DNA from: Steroidobacter gossypii
GTDB lineage: Bacteria; Pseudomonadota; Gammaproteobacteria; Steroidobacterales; Steroidobacteraceae
Assembly: GCF_016801985.1 (NCBI RefSeq)
Contig: NZ_JAEVLS010000004.1
Span: 310,001 to 374,000, forward strand
Length of the DNA: 64,000 nucleotides
Reading direction: 5' to 3'
The position numbers and the translations under genes were made by a program. Position 1 is the first letter of the stretch. Every line of letters begins with the position of its first letter. The notes under the pieces were generated by a model. That model did no database searches and had not been told where the DNA came from. It saw nothing but the letters and a program-made list of their open reading frames with translations. Below, piece after piece: positions 37,491 through 46,000 of this stretch.

Positions 37491-37973
37491 TTACACCTTG
37501 ACGTTTTCGGCGATGTTCCAGCCGAACGCCTGCGGCGTACCCTTGCCGCCCTTTTCGTTCTGGGTGACGTACTCGACCTTCACCTGCGCGAAGTTCAGGG
37601 TGATGTTCTCGGTGAGACGATCTTCGCCGCCGCTGCCGCCGGTCGAATACGACGACACCATCACCTTGGTCATCTCGATGACCAGATACTCGAGCGGATT
37701 CTCACCGGCCTTGCGCACGATGATCTTGCCCTTGCCGAAGTGCTTGCCGTTCGCGCAGAACAGCATCAGGTTCGGCGTGGCGGCGTCGATGAACTTGGTG
37801 ATAGAGATGTCCTGGAACGCCGCCTTGCCGCTGCCGCCGCCGCTGCCGTGGTGGAGCGTGCCGCTGTTGGACAGACCCCAGGACCACGCCAGGATGTCGA
37901 TCTTGTCCTTGTGGACCTTGTCGACCGACTCGCCCTTGACGCCTTCCAGCTCGAGAAACATATCCACTGCCAT
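37491..37973 (-). CDS. hcp: Hcp (TssD) inner-tube protein
   Basis: A 160-residue Hcp with the typical start (MAVDMFLELEGVKGESVDK, then ILAWSWGLSNSG) and the strands SSYSTGGSGGEDRLTENITL and FAQVKVEYV. It forms hexameric rings that stack into the inner tube and carry small effectors. No C-terminal effector extension is present. A ribosome site with AAGGA precedes the start. The gene follows tssC by 89 nt. Confidence 0.96.
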   Translation of the reverse strand: MAVDMFLELEGVKGESVDKVHKDKIDILAWSWGLSNSGTLHHGSGGGSGKAAFQDISITKFIDAATPNLMLFCANGKHFGKGKIIVRKAGENPLEYLVIEMTKVMVSSYSTGGSGGEDRLTENITLNFAQVKVEYVTQNEKGGKGTPQAFGWNIAENVKV

Positions 37974-38062
37974 GATTCGATCCTTATCGGTTGCTAGTTG
38001 CTAGTTATTGCCCGCGCCGCTACGCCCCAGGTGCGCTCGACGCCCCTCAACGGTTGAGCCGC

Positions 38063-39550
38063 TTATCCCTGCTTCTGCGAAGGCAGCCGCGACACCAGGC
38101 TCAAGGTCACGCTCACGCCTTCGAGCTGGTAGTGCGGTCGCAGATGGAATCGAGCCGAGTAGTAGCCGGGGTTGCCCTCGATCTCCTCGACCTTCACCTC
38201 GGCGCCGGCCAGCGGCTTCTGCGCCTTCATGGTCTCGCCCGCGTTCTCGGGATTGCCCAGCACGTAGCCCATGATCCAGTCGGACAGGAACCGCTCCATG
38301 TCGGCGCGCTCCTTGAAGGAACCGACCTTGTCGCGAACCATGCACTTGAGGAAGTGCGCGAAACGGCAGCTCGCGAACAGATAAGGCAGGCGAGCCGAAA
38401 TGCGCGCGTTCGCGGTCGCATCCGGATCGGCGAATTCGGCCGGCTTCTGCAGCGACTGCGCGCCGATGAAGGCCGCGGTATCGGTGTTCTTGCGATGGAT
38501 CAGCGGCATGAAGCCGCAGTTCGCCAGCTCCGCCTCGCGACGATCGCTGATGGCGATCTCGGTGGGGCACTTCATGTCCACGCCGCCGTCGTCGCTCGGG
38601 AAGGTGTGCACCGGCAGGCCTTCGACCGCGCCGCCCGATTCGACACCGCGGATCGAAGAGCACCAGCCGTAGTTCTTGAACGAACGGTTGATGTTGACCG
38701 CCATGGCGTAGGCCGCGTTGGCCCAGGTGTAGCGGCTGTGATCTCCGGCGCCGGTTTCTTCTTCGAAGTTGAACTCTTCGACCGGGCTGCTCTTGGCGCC
38801 GTACGGCAGACGCGCCAGGAAGCGCGGCATGGCCAGGCCCAGATACTTGGCGTCGTCGGACTCGCGCAGCGAGCGCCAGGCGGCGTAATCCGGAGCGGCG
38901 AAGATCTTGGCGAGATCGCGCGGGTTGGCGAGCTCCTGCCACGAATCCATGCCCATCAGCGTGGGGCTCGCGCCAGCGATAAAGGGCGCATGCGCGGCAG
39001 CGGCGATCTGCGCCATCTGGCCAAGCAGTTCCACATCGCCCGGGGTGTGGTCGAAGTGATAGTCGCCGACCAGGCAGCCGTAGGGCTCGCCGCCCAGCTG
39101 GCCGTATTCCTGCTCGTACAACTTCTTGAACATCGGGCTTTGATCCCAGGCCGCGCCCTTGTACTTCTTGAGATTCTTGCCCAGCTCCTTCTTGGAGATG
39201 TTCATGACGCGGATCTTCAGCTGCTCGTCGGTCTCGGTGTTGCTGACGAGATAGTGCAGACCGCGCCAGGCGCTCTCGACCTGCTGGAAACGCTCGTTGT
39301 GCAGAATCACGTTGATCTGCTCGGTGAGCTTCTGGTCGATCTCGGCGATGATGGCCTTGATGGTGCCGACCACGTCGTCGGAGATGACGGCCGTCTCACG
39401 CAGCGCCTGCTCGGCGAGCGTGCGCACCGCGCGCTCGACTTCGACGCGCGCGCCATCGGTCTTGGGTTTGAATTGTTTCTGCAGCAGCGAGGCGAACTCG
39501 TTCGCATCGGCGGCGACTGCGGCCTGTGCGGCCTGTTGGGCTTCAGCCAT
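38063..39550 (-). CDS. tssC: TssC sheath large subunit (ImpC/VipB)
   Basis: A 495-residue sheath protein. Strongly conserved stretches include QVESAWRGLHYLVSNTETDE, GEPYGCLVGDYHFDH, FIAGASPTLMGMDSW, GLAMPRFLARLPYG, and near the end NPENAGETM and PGYYSARFHLRPHYQLEGV. Full length. It follows tssB by 52 nt and would co-assemble with it into the contractile sheath. Confidence 0.96.
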   Translation of the reverse strand: MAEAQQAAQAAVAADANEFASLLQKQFKPKTDGARVEVERAVRTLAEQALRETAVISDDVVGTIKAIIAEIDQKLTEQINVILHNERFQQVESAWRGLHYLVSNTETDEQLKIRVMNISKKELGKNLKKYKGAAWDQSPMFKKLYEQEYGQLGGEPYGCLVGDYHFDHTPGDVELLGQMAQIAAAAHAPFIAGASPTLMGMDSWQELANPRDLAKIFAAPDYAAWRSLRESDDAKYLGLAMPRFLARLPYGAKSSPVEEFNFEEETGAGDHSRYTWANAAYAMAVNINRSFKNYGWCSSIRGVESGGAVEGLPVHTFPSDDGGVDMKCPTEIAISDRREAELANCGFMPLIHRKNTDTAAFIGAQSLQKPAEFADPDATANARISARLPYLFASCRFAHFLKCMVRDKVGSFKERADMERFLSDWIMGYVLGNPENAGETMKAQKPLAGAEVKVEEIEGNPGYYSARFHLRPHYQLEGVSVTLSLVSRLPSQKQG

Positions 39551-39602
39551 GACTCGTTTCCTTCACGAAATTTTGTTCCAGACCCGGGTGGTTCGACGGC
39601 GC

Positions 39603-40109
39603 TCAGGCCTGGTCGGCCGGCTTGGCCTGCTCGACCAGCGACTTCAGCAGGGCCGGATCGTTCAACGCCTTGGCGATCAGCTCCTCGGCGCCCGCCTTGC
39701 CGTCCATGTAGGTGATCAGGTTGGACAGCTGCGAACGTGCTTCGAGCAGCTTGTTGAGCGAGTCGACCTTGCGCGCGACCGCGGCCGGCGAGAAGTCGTC
39801 CATGCTCTCGAAAGTGATATCGACCTGCAGATTGCCCTCGCCGGTGAGCGTGTTCGGCACGCTGACCGCGACGCGCGGCTTCATCGACTTCATGCGCTCG
39901 TCGAAGTTGTCGACGTCGAAATTGACGAACTTGCGCTCATCCACGCCCGGCAGCGGCTCCTTGGCGTCGCCCGACAGATCCGCCATGACGCCCATGACGA
40001 ACGGGATCTGCACCTTTTTCTGTGCGCCGTAGACTTCGACGTCGTATTCGATCTGCACGCGTGGCGCGCGGTTGCGCGCGATGAATTTCTGACTGCTGGG
40101 CTTGGCCAC
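39603..40109 (-). CDS. tssB: TssB sheath small subunit (ImpB/VipA)
   Basis: A 168-residue protein with the standard VipA blocks: APRVQIEYDVEVYGAQKKVQ, PFVMGVMADLSGD, ERKFVNFDVDNFDERMKSMK and the C-terminal LNKLLEARSQLSNLITYMDG. A strong Shine-Dalgarno (GGGAGA) precedes the ATG at 40109. It lies 53 nt after tssA. Confidence 0.96.
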   Translation of the reverse strand: MAKPSSQKFIARNRAPRVQIEYDVEVYGAQKKVQIPFVMGVMADLSGDAKEPLPGVDERKFVNFDVDNFDERMKSMKPRVAVSVPNTLTGEGNLQVDITFESMDDFSPAAVARKVDSLNKLLEARSQLSNLITYMDGKAGAEELIAKALNDPALLKSLVEQAKPADQA

Positions 40110-40162
40110 GACTCATCTCCCGTATGGCTGCTGATAGTTGCCGGCTCGATCCAAAGCGGCGC

Positions 40163-41176
40163 TTAGTCTGTGTTGTCTCGCACGCCGCTGGCCGCTTTGG
40201 CCTGATCCAGGGCGTCTGGCGCGAGCTCCTCGAGCATGGCGAGAAAATCTTTGCCCACCAGTCGCTTGGCGCGCTCGATGAGCAGCGGAACCGGACTCGA
40301 GGGTTCGTTGGTGCGGAAGAAGTCCGCAACCGCGTCGAGCGCGCGCGTGGCATCTTCGCGGCTGCGAATGCCGCCCACGGCGACACCGACCGTGCCGCTC
40401 GCCACTCCACCCGCCGACGCATCTTCGGACTGCGCTTCGCTGGCGGCGATCGATGCCGGTGCGCGCGTGCTCAAGTGCTCGGTGACAAGCTTCAGCGTGC
40501 GCTTCAGCGGGCTGGTGAGGTTTCCGAAGTCGGGCGCTGCTTGCACGCCGCCTGCGGAACGCATCGCGTCTTCGATGGATGTGAGGCTCTGGATCGCGTC
40601 GTTGAGCTGTGCGCTCAGCGCGTTGAGTTCTTCGACTTCGGTGGTGCTCAGATGCGCCACGAGTTGAGTGGCGTCGATCGAAGCCGCTTCGCCTTCCACC
40701 GGCGCGATCTGGTTGGTGGCGATCTCGATGTCTCGAATCGACAGCGGCCCGAGCTGTCGATGCACGAGCAATGGCGCACGCCGCAGACCGTCGACGATCG
40801 CCATGCGGTCGGCGAAACCGTTCAGTGCGTTACGTCGCAGAATCGCGTCCTCGTCGACGCGAGGAAACACTTCGGCCGGCCAGGTTTCGAGCCAGTGGGA
40901 TGCAACTTTCAGCGTGTCGACGAAACCCGCGAGACCCTCGGCTCGGAGCAATGCGCTCGATACGTGCGCCAGCAGCCGAAAATCCTTGCTGGTCTCGATG
41001 GCTTCCAGCGCGCGATCGCGGATCTCGCGCCAATCCGTTTCTTCACTCAGCGGCGCCGACTGGCCGAACAGACGATAAGCGTCGAACGAGGCCAGCAGCT
41101 GCGTGTCTTCGAGATCGGCTCCGCAGGGATTCTCTGCGGAAATGGGCTGCAGAAGTTTGCTGAGTGCGCCGTGCAT
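40163..41176 (-). CDS. tssA: TssA (ImpA-type) baseplate/cap protein, first gene of the T6SS array
   Basis: A 337-residue protein with the ImpA N-terminal domain: LLQPISAENPCGADLE, DWREIRDRALEAIETSKDFR, LRAEGLAGFVDTLKVASHWL and VFPRVDEDA. The middle is low-complexity Ala/Ser, and the C-terminal part (EDATRALDAVADFFRTNEPS, PVPLLIERAKRLVGKDFLAM) is the short-type TssA end. The start is set at ATG 41176; upstream codons in frame are compositionally poor. It is the promoter-proximal gene. Confidence 0.93.
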   Translation of the reverse strand: MHGALSKLLQPISAENPCGADLEDTQLLASFDAYRLFGQSAPLSEETDWREIRDRALEAIETSKDFRLLAHVSSALLRAEGLAGFVDTLKVASHWLETWPAEVFPRVDEDAILRRNALNGFADRMAIVDGLRRAPLLVHRQLGPLSIRDIEIATNQIAPVEGEAASIDATQLVAHLSTTEVEELNALSAQLNDAIQSLTSIEDAMRSAGGVQAAPDFGNLTSPLKRTLKLVTEHLSTRAPASIAASEAQSEDASAGGVASGTVGVAVGGIRSREDATRALDAVADFFRTNEPSSPVPLLIERAKRLVGKDFLAMLEELAPDALDQAKAASGVRDNTD

Positions 41177-41486
41177 GCCAGACGTTGTTCGTGTTGATTC
41201 GCCGCTGGGTGGTATTCCGTACGCCCGACGACGACCTCCCCGGTCGCCGCGGCGCGTCAAGAATGAACCAATTCATCTTCATGTCAACGATTTGGTTTGT
41301 AATATGTCGACCAGTTCCGGCACCGGCGAACCGGCGTATTACTCGGTGATTACAGCGTTCCGTGCACTCGTCAGCTCGCTGCCGGTCAGACCAGTGACAA
41401 AGGTCGGCGATCGCGAAGTGCTGTATGCAGATATGAGACGCACGTCCCAGCGCGCACCGCGTCGAAGAACACATGCTGTCGAGCGT
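41177..41486 (-). promoter_or_regulatory. Leader region of the T6SS array with candidate sigma70-type promoter
   Basis: This 310-nt stretch is more AT-rich than its surroundings and holds no gene I would defend. On the minus strand TTGACA (41287-41282) is followed after 16 nt by CATTCT (41265-41260), a perfect -35 with a weak -10, about 85 nt before tssA. An inverted repeat ATGAA-N4-TTCAT at 41263-41276 overlaps the spacer and could be a regulator site. I saw no convincing sigma54 -24/-12 element. Confidence 0.4.
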
Positions 41487-41921
41487 TCACGTCCAACCGA
41501 GCGTCAAGCCCGCCAACACCAGGTAGCGGCCGATCTTGGCGATGCTCACCAGCACCAGAAACATCGGCAGCGGTTCACGCAGCACGCCTGCGACCACCGT
41601 GATGGGATCGCCGATCACCGGCATCCAGCTCAGTAACAAAGACCACTTCCCGTAGCGTAGATACCAGGCCTGCGAGCGCTGCAGGCTGGCCGCACTCAAT
41701 GGAAACCAACGTCGATCGCGGAGCTGCTCGATACCGCGACCGATCAGCCAATTGACCACCGCGCCGGCGACGTTGCCGACGCTCGCGATGACGATCACCG
41801 GCCAAGGCGACCGATCGGTCAGCAGCAGCGCGACCAGCACCGTTTCGGACTGCAACGGCAGCAGCGTGGCGGAGAAAAACGCGGACAGAAACAGTCCGGC
41901 GTAGATGGCGATAGTTTCCAT
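41487..41921 (-). CDS. YqaA-type DedA/SNARE-associated small membrane protein
   Basis: A 144-residue inner-membrane protein with four hydrophobic segments. Landmarks typical of YqaA are LFLSAFFSATLLPLQSETVL near the start, SVGNVAGAVVNWLIGRG, and RYGKWSLLLSWMPVIGDPIT with the conserved Gly-Asp-Pro, then VAGVLREPLPMFL. The function of YqaA is not well defined; DedA relatives are linked to lipid-carrier recycling and envelope homeostasis. It is the gene immediately upstream of the T6SS promoter region, same strand, and probably not part of the operon. Confidence 0.88.
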   Translation of the reverse strand: METIAIYAGLFLSAFFSATLLPLQSETVLVALLLTDRSPWPVIVIASVGNVAGAVVNWLIGRGIEQLRDRRWFPLSAASLQRSQAWYLRYGKWSLLLSWMPVIGDPITVVAGVLREPLPMFLVLVSIAKIGRYLVLAGLTLGWT

Positions 41922-42027
41922 GACCTGTGTAGTGACCGAAACGCGTCCGAATCATCCATCCAAGCTTAGCGATTTTGCGCCCGTCATCGCCCGGCGAAAG
42001 TTTGAAACTTATCTGTACTGCGGCGCA

Positions 42028-42055
42028 TTGACATCTTAGGGCGCGCCGGTGTCAT
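42028..42055 (+). promoter_or_regulatory. Candidate promoter for the small ORF at 42089
   Basis: TTGACA at 42028-42033 and TGTCAT at 42050-42055, 16 nt apart, placed 34 nt upstream of the ATG. The -35 is perfect and the -10 matches 4 of 6. This is a pattern match only. Confidence 0.3.
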
Positions 42056-42088
42056 GCACGGCGGGCGCGCATACACAGGGCCGCAGAT

Positions 42089-42286
42089 ATGCCGTCACTC
42101 GATTTCGAGCAACGCATCGACCAGGTGCTGGAGCTTGCGGGGTTGGATCCTCACACCGGCGCGTCGGCCCGTCTGCGCGAACTCCTGGAGAGCATCAGCT
42201 GCATGCCGCCACCGCCCGCCGATGATGAGTTCGCCCGATTGCTGGAACAGATATCGGACGGTCAGCGATCTCAATGGCGACGGTAA
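42089..42286 (+). CDS. 65-residue hypothetical protein
   Basis: A short, acidic, helix-rich soluble protein (starts MPSLDFEQRIDQVLELAGLD) with a PPPP stretch before a second helix and the C-terminus QWRR. Codon choice is GC-rich at third positions like real neighbours. A candidate promoter lies just upstream, but the ribosome site is weak. No family is recognised. It could be a real small gene or a chance frame; the 230 nt to the next gene hold nothing else I can support. Confidence 0.4.
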   Translation: MPSLDFEQRIDQVLELAGLDPHTGASARLRELLESISCMPPPPADDEFARLLEQISDGQRSQWRR

Positions 42287-42517
42287 CAAGCAGCACGCGG
42301 CACCCGCGGTAAACCCGGACAGACGCGCCAGTCGCCGCACGCCTGCACCTTCCTTCCAAGCAAAGTCCTTCGTCAGGCGAGCCAGGCGGCGTCAGCGCCG
42401 CGGTCTGCACAGCCGCGACGTGTACCTCCGTCCACTGCCGACGTGACGAGTAGGCTATATTCTTCGTGCTCGGCGCTCAGCCACTGAAGATCGACAACCA
42501 GTCAGGGAGTGTTACCG

Positions 42518-42985
42518 ATGAAGGTGATCGAGTCGTTACGGCCCGCTGTCGCGTTGCTGGCATTGGGATTGCCCGCAGTGGGATTGGCAAATGCCTGTCT
42601 GCTGAGTCCCGCGGAGCTGCAGACCAAGATGGGTCGGGCGTTCAATGCAGGTCAGCAGAGCGAAGCGGTCGACGGTTCGGCGTTGTGCAGTTATACGGAG
42701 GTAGCCAACCCCAAGCGCAGCCTGCGCATCAACGTGATCGAGTCGCAGGCCGCGCCGCGTTTCGAACGCACCAAGCGCCTGCTGACGATGGGCAACAAAT
42801 CCATCGATCTGGCCGGCGTGGGAGATGCCGCTTATTACAATGGGACCACCGCCGCCGTCCTGTCGGGCGACAGACTGGTCGTGATCTCGAACGTCAAGCC
42901 GCCGCCGGGATCCAAACCTTCCCACCATTCGCCCGAGGAGATGGTGGCGCTGCTGAAGGCTGCGATCGAGCGGCTTCCCAAGTGA
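42518..42985 (+). CDS. Small secreted protein of unknown function
   Basis: A 155-residue protein with a clear signal peptide (LRPAVALLALGLPAVGLANA) and two cysteines in the mature part (ACLLSPAEL and ALCSYTEV), likely disulfide-bonded in the periplasm. It then shows short strands typical of a small alpha/beta domain (SLRINVIESQ, LAGVGDAAYYNGTTAAVLSG). The overall pattern resembles periplasmic proteins that assess enzyme or lipoprotein function (a DUF3558/PsbP-like fold), but I cannot assign a family. The start is ATG 42518 with AGGGAG eight nt upstream; a GTG nine nt earlier is less likely. A TATATT box at 42456-42461 may be its -10 element. It is convergent with the helicase gene. Confidence 0.75.
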   Translation: MKVIESLRPAVALLALGLPAVGLANACLLSPAELQTKMGRAFNAGQQSEAVDGSALCSYTEVANPKRSLRINVIESQAAPRFERTKRLLTMGNKSIDLAGVGDAAYYNGTTAAVLSGDRLVVISNVKPPPGSKPSHHSPEEMVALLKAAIERLPK

Positions 42986-43012
42986 ATTCCAGGCCGCGCG
43001 GTGACACGCCCA

Positions 43013-46000
43013 TCAACTGGAGCGTCTGCGCGGCCTGGTCGCCTTCTTGACCTCGGCTTTGGTCACGGCGCCTTCTTCTTCAGTCACGGGCGGCGGTAGC
43101 GTCGCTGCCACCACCGGCCTGCCCATCATTTCCTGGAGCTCCTCGACCAGCGACTTCGCGGACACCGGCTCTTCCACCGGCGCGATATTGATGTCTTCCG
43201 GATCCGGCGCCATGCCGAGTTCTTCCAGGCGATCGAACACACGACGCAAAGCTGCGTCCTGGTCTCGATAGAAGGCACTGCCGCGAATGCGCACGAACTC
43301 CCAGCCCAGGCGCTCGAGAACGGCTTGTCGTGCGATGTCCTCGCTCAGACTCTCGGGGGTGCGATAGCGGTCGCCGTCACATTCCACGGCGAGGCGTTTA
43401 TCGCCGCTCTCGATCACCATGTCGATGCGGTAGTGGCCGATGCTCATCTGCTGCTTCACGCGAAAGCCGGCCGCGGCGAGACGCTTTGCCACCTCGCGCT
43501 CGAGCGGCGACTCCGGCTCGAGGCGATCGCGCTCGGCGCGGGGCGCAGCGAGATTCGGCTGTTGCGCGTGCTGAAGCAGCTGGAAGCGCAGGTCATCGGT
43601 CTTCAGATCGTGATCTGCGTCGAACGAATACACCACCCACAGCTGATCTCGCGCGCGGCTCGCAGCAACGTTGTAACGTTTCTTGGTCAACTCGTACGCA
43701 CCTTCTCGCACGGTGCGTAACGTCGCGTCCTCCGGCGCGCTATCCACGAGCGACAACAGGATGATGTCGCGCTCGTCGCCCTGGAACTCGGCCGAAATGC
43801 CGGCGAGGATACGTCGCTTTTCCAGTTCCACACTGTCGATCCGCTTGTGGAGCAGCGACTGGATCAGCAGCGCCTGCTCCTCCTTGACCATGGAGATCAC
43901 GCCGATGGTCTTGCCTTCGTAAGCGGGATGGCGCGTCATCGCCTTGATCAGCGACACGATCGCCTCGGCTTCACGCGGATTCACATCCCCTTCTCGCGTG
44001 CCTTCCACGGGATACGCCACGCACGCCGGCTTGATGTGCGTCGAGTTCGCCGCACGCAACGGCAGCATCTTTCCGTCATAGGACAGCCGATTGCTGAAAG
44101 CGATGATCTCCGGCACCGAGCGGAAATGTTCGACCAGGCGCACCGCATCGCCGAACGCCTGCCGTCCGATGTCGTAGATGGAAGACATGGCGTCGAACAG
44201 ATGCGCGTTCGGGAAATCATGCAACATCGACTTGCGTAGATTCTCGAGCGCCGTCTGCTCCTTGCCCACACCCAGCGGCGTGACCTGCTCGTGGTCGCCG
44301 ACGATGACCACCTGCCGCGCCATGTACAGCGGAATGAGCGCATTGAGATCCGCCTGGCTGGCCTCGTCGACGATCACCAGGTCGAAGCGCGTGGCGCGCG
44401 GATCGAACGTTTCGGCGACCATGGAGATCGGCATGATCCACACCGGCACCGCTTCGACCGAATGTTTCATCAGCTTGCGCGCTTCGGTGAGCAGTGTCTG
44501 CCGGCGCTCGAGGTGACGGGTCGACATCAGACGCTTGGCCGTATCCAGCCAGCCGATCAAGGCCTGCCGGATGGCGTTGTTTCCTTGCAAGCGCGCCAAC
44601 TGCTGACCCCAGGCGGTGGCGTCGATCAGCTCCTGCGTCACTGGACGCAGGCGATCGCGCGTGCGGTCCGCCTCGTATTGAAGCGTCTGCGCGTCGAGGC
44701 GATCCATCTGCACCAGCGCGTCTTGCAGCTGACGGTAGATCCACGCCAGCTCCAGATCGCCCGGCGGATGGCCCTTGTCATGCGGCGCCTTGCGATCCTG
44801 CAGGCGATCCGCCCAACGAGGCGCGATCTCTCGCAGCCGAGCCAACAGTTCGTCTCGCTCGAGCGTCAGTGGCTTCACGGTCAGCAGTCGCTGCGCGTAC
44901 TCGCGCGCACTCCGATACGCAGCCGCATCGCGAGCTTCGACCGCGGCCAGCAGTCGTGAGCTGCAGCCAACACCGACTGTTTGAGGATCGATCTCGCCAA
45001 CGCGCGTGGCGAGCTGATCGAACCACTCGTTGATCTCACGATGCTTGCGGCGATCCGATTCGGCTGCCAGCAACGGGGGCAACACCTCCGAGGACAGACG
45101 CTCGACCGTTTGATACTCGGCCAGCGGACTCGGCTCGCGGGGAATCTGAGCGACCAGTTCGTCCAATCGCAACCCTTCGCTGCGCAGCTGCTCGGCGAGC
45201 GTGCCCCACGTATGCTCGTGCCAATCGAGGCAATGACGAATCTCGTCCGTGAGCGCACGGCACGCAAGCTCCGGCTCCGACCCCATCGAGCGAAACAGCG
45301 AATCGATGTGCCGGCCGATGAGCGCGTTCCAGGAGTCTTCGATCTCCAGCCGCCGCACTTCCAGGTCGGCCACCATCGCCAGCACATGGAAATGATCGAG
45401 ACGCGACGGCTCGCCGTTCACGACCGACGCCTCTTTCACGAACTGCCGCCACTCCGAACGCGTGGCCATGGTGACGAAGCCCAGGCCTCGCCCCGCTTCC
45501 AGGTGCTGCACGATCTCCTGCGCGATGCGTCGCTGCGTTTCTGCAGGCATCGACTTGGACAACTGCGGTCGATGGTGGCGTAACAACGCGCATTGAGCGT
45601 TCGCTTCCGCCGCCTCTTCGATGCCCTGAATCAGTTGTTCCCAGACTTCGCGTTGCGTGCCGCCGTTGATGCCGGCGACGATGGCGTACGGGCGCCACGC
45701 CTGGCGGCGTCTCAATTCCGAGAATTCTTCAGCGAGAGTGGCGGCCAGCGCTTGAATCGCTGCGCTGCTGCCCGTCTTCATCCAGCGATGGGTACCAGCC
45801 GACAAGTCCGCCGCTGCGAGCCGCAGATGTTCCGACGCCATCGATTCGAACTCGCGCTCGGAGGGCAGCTCATCCAGGTTGGGCAGCGGACGGCGCGCGT
45901 CCTGTTCCTCTTCCGCCGTGAATGCGGCGCCCAAAGCATACAGTCGTCCCAGCTCGTGCGAATCGAGCGGCAGCGATGCCGCCAGCTTGACTGGGCCCGG

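Noticed and set aside
41177-41486. A sigma54 promoter for the T6SS, as found in some other systems
   Set aside because: No GG-N10-GC element with flanking TGGCAC/TTGC similarity was found on the minus strand upstream of tssA.
41103-41636. A plus-strand open frame spanning the tssA leader
   Set aside because: It overlaps tssA and the YqaA-type gene on the other strand, and the product is low-complexity and Arg-rich.
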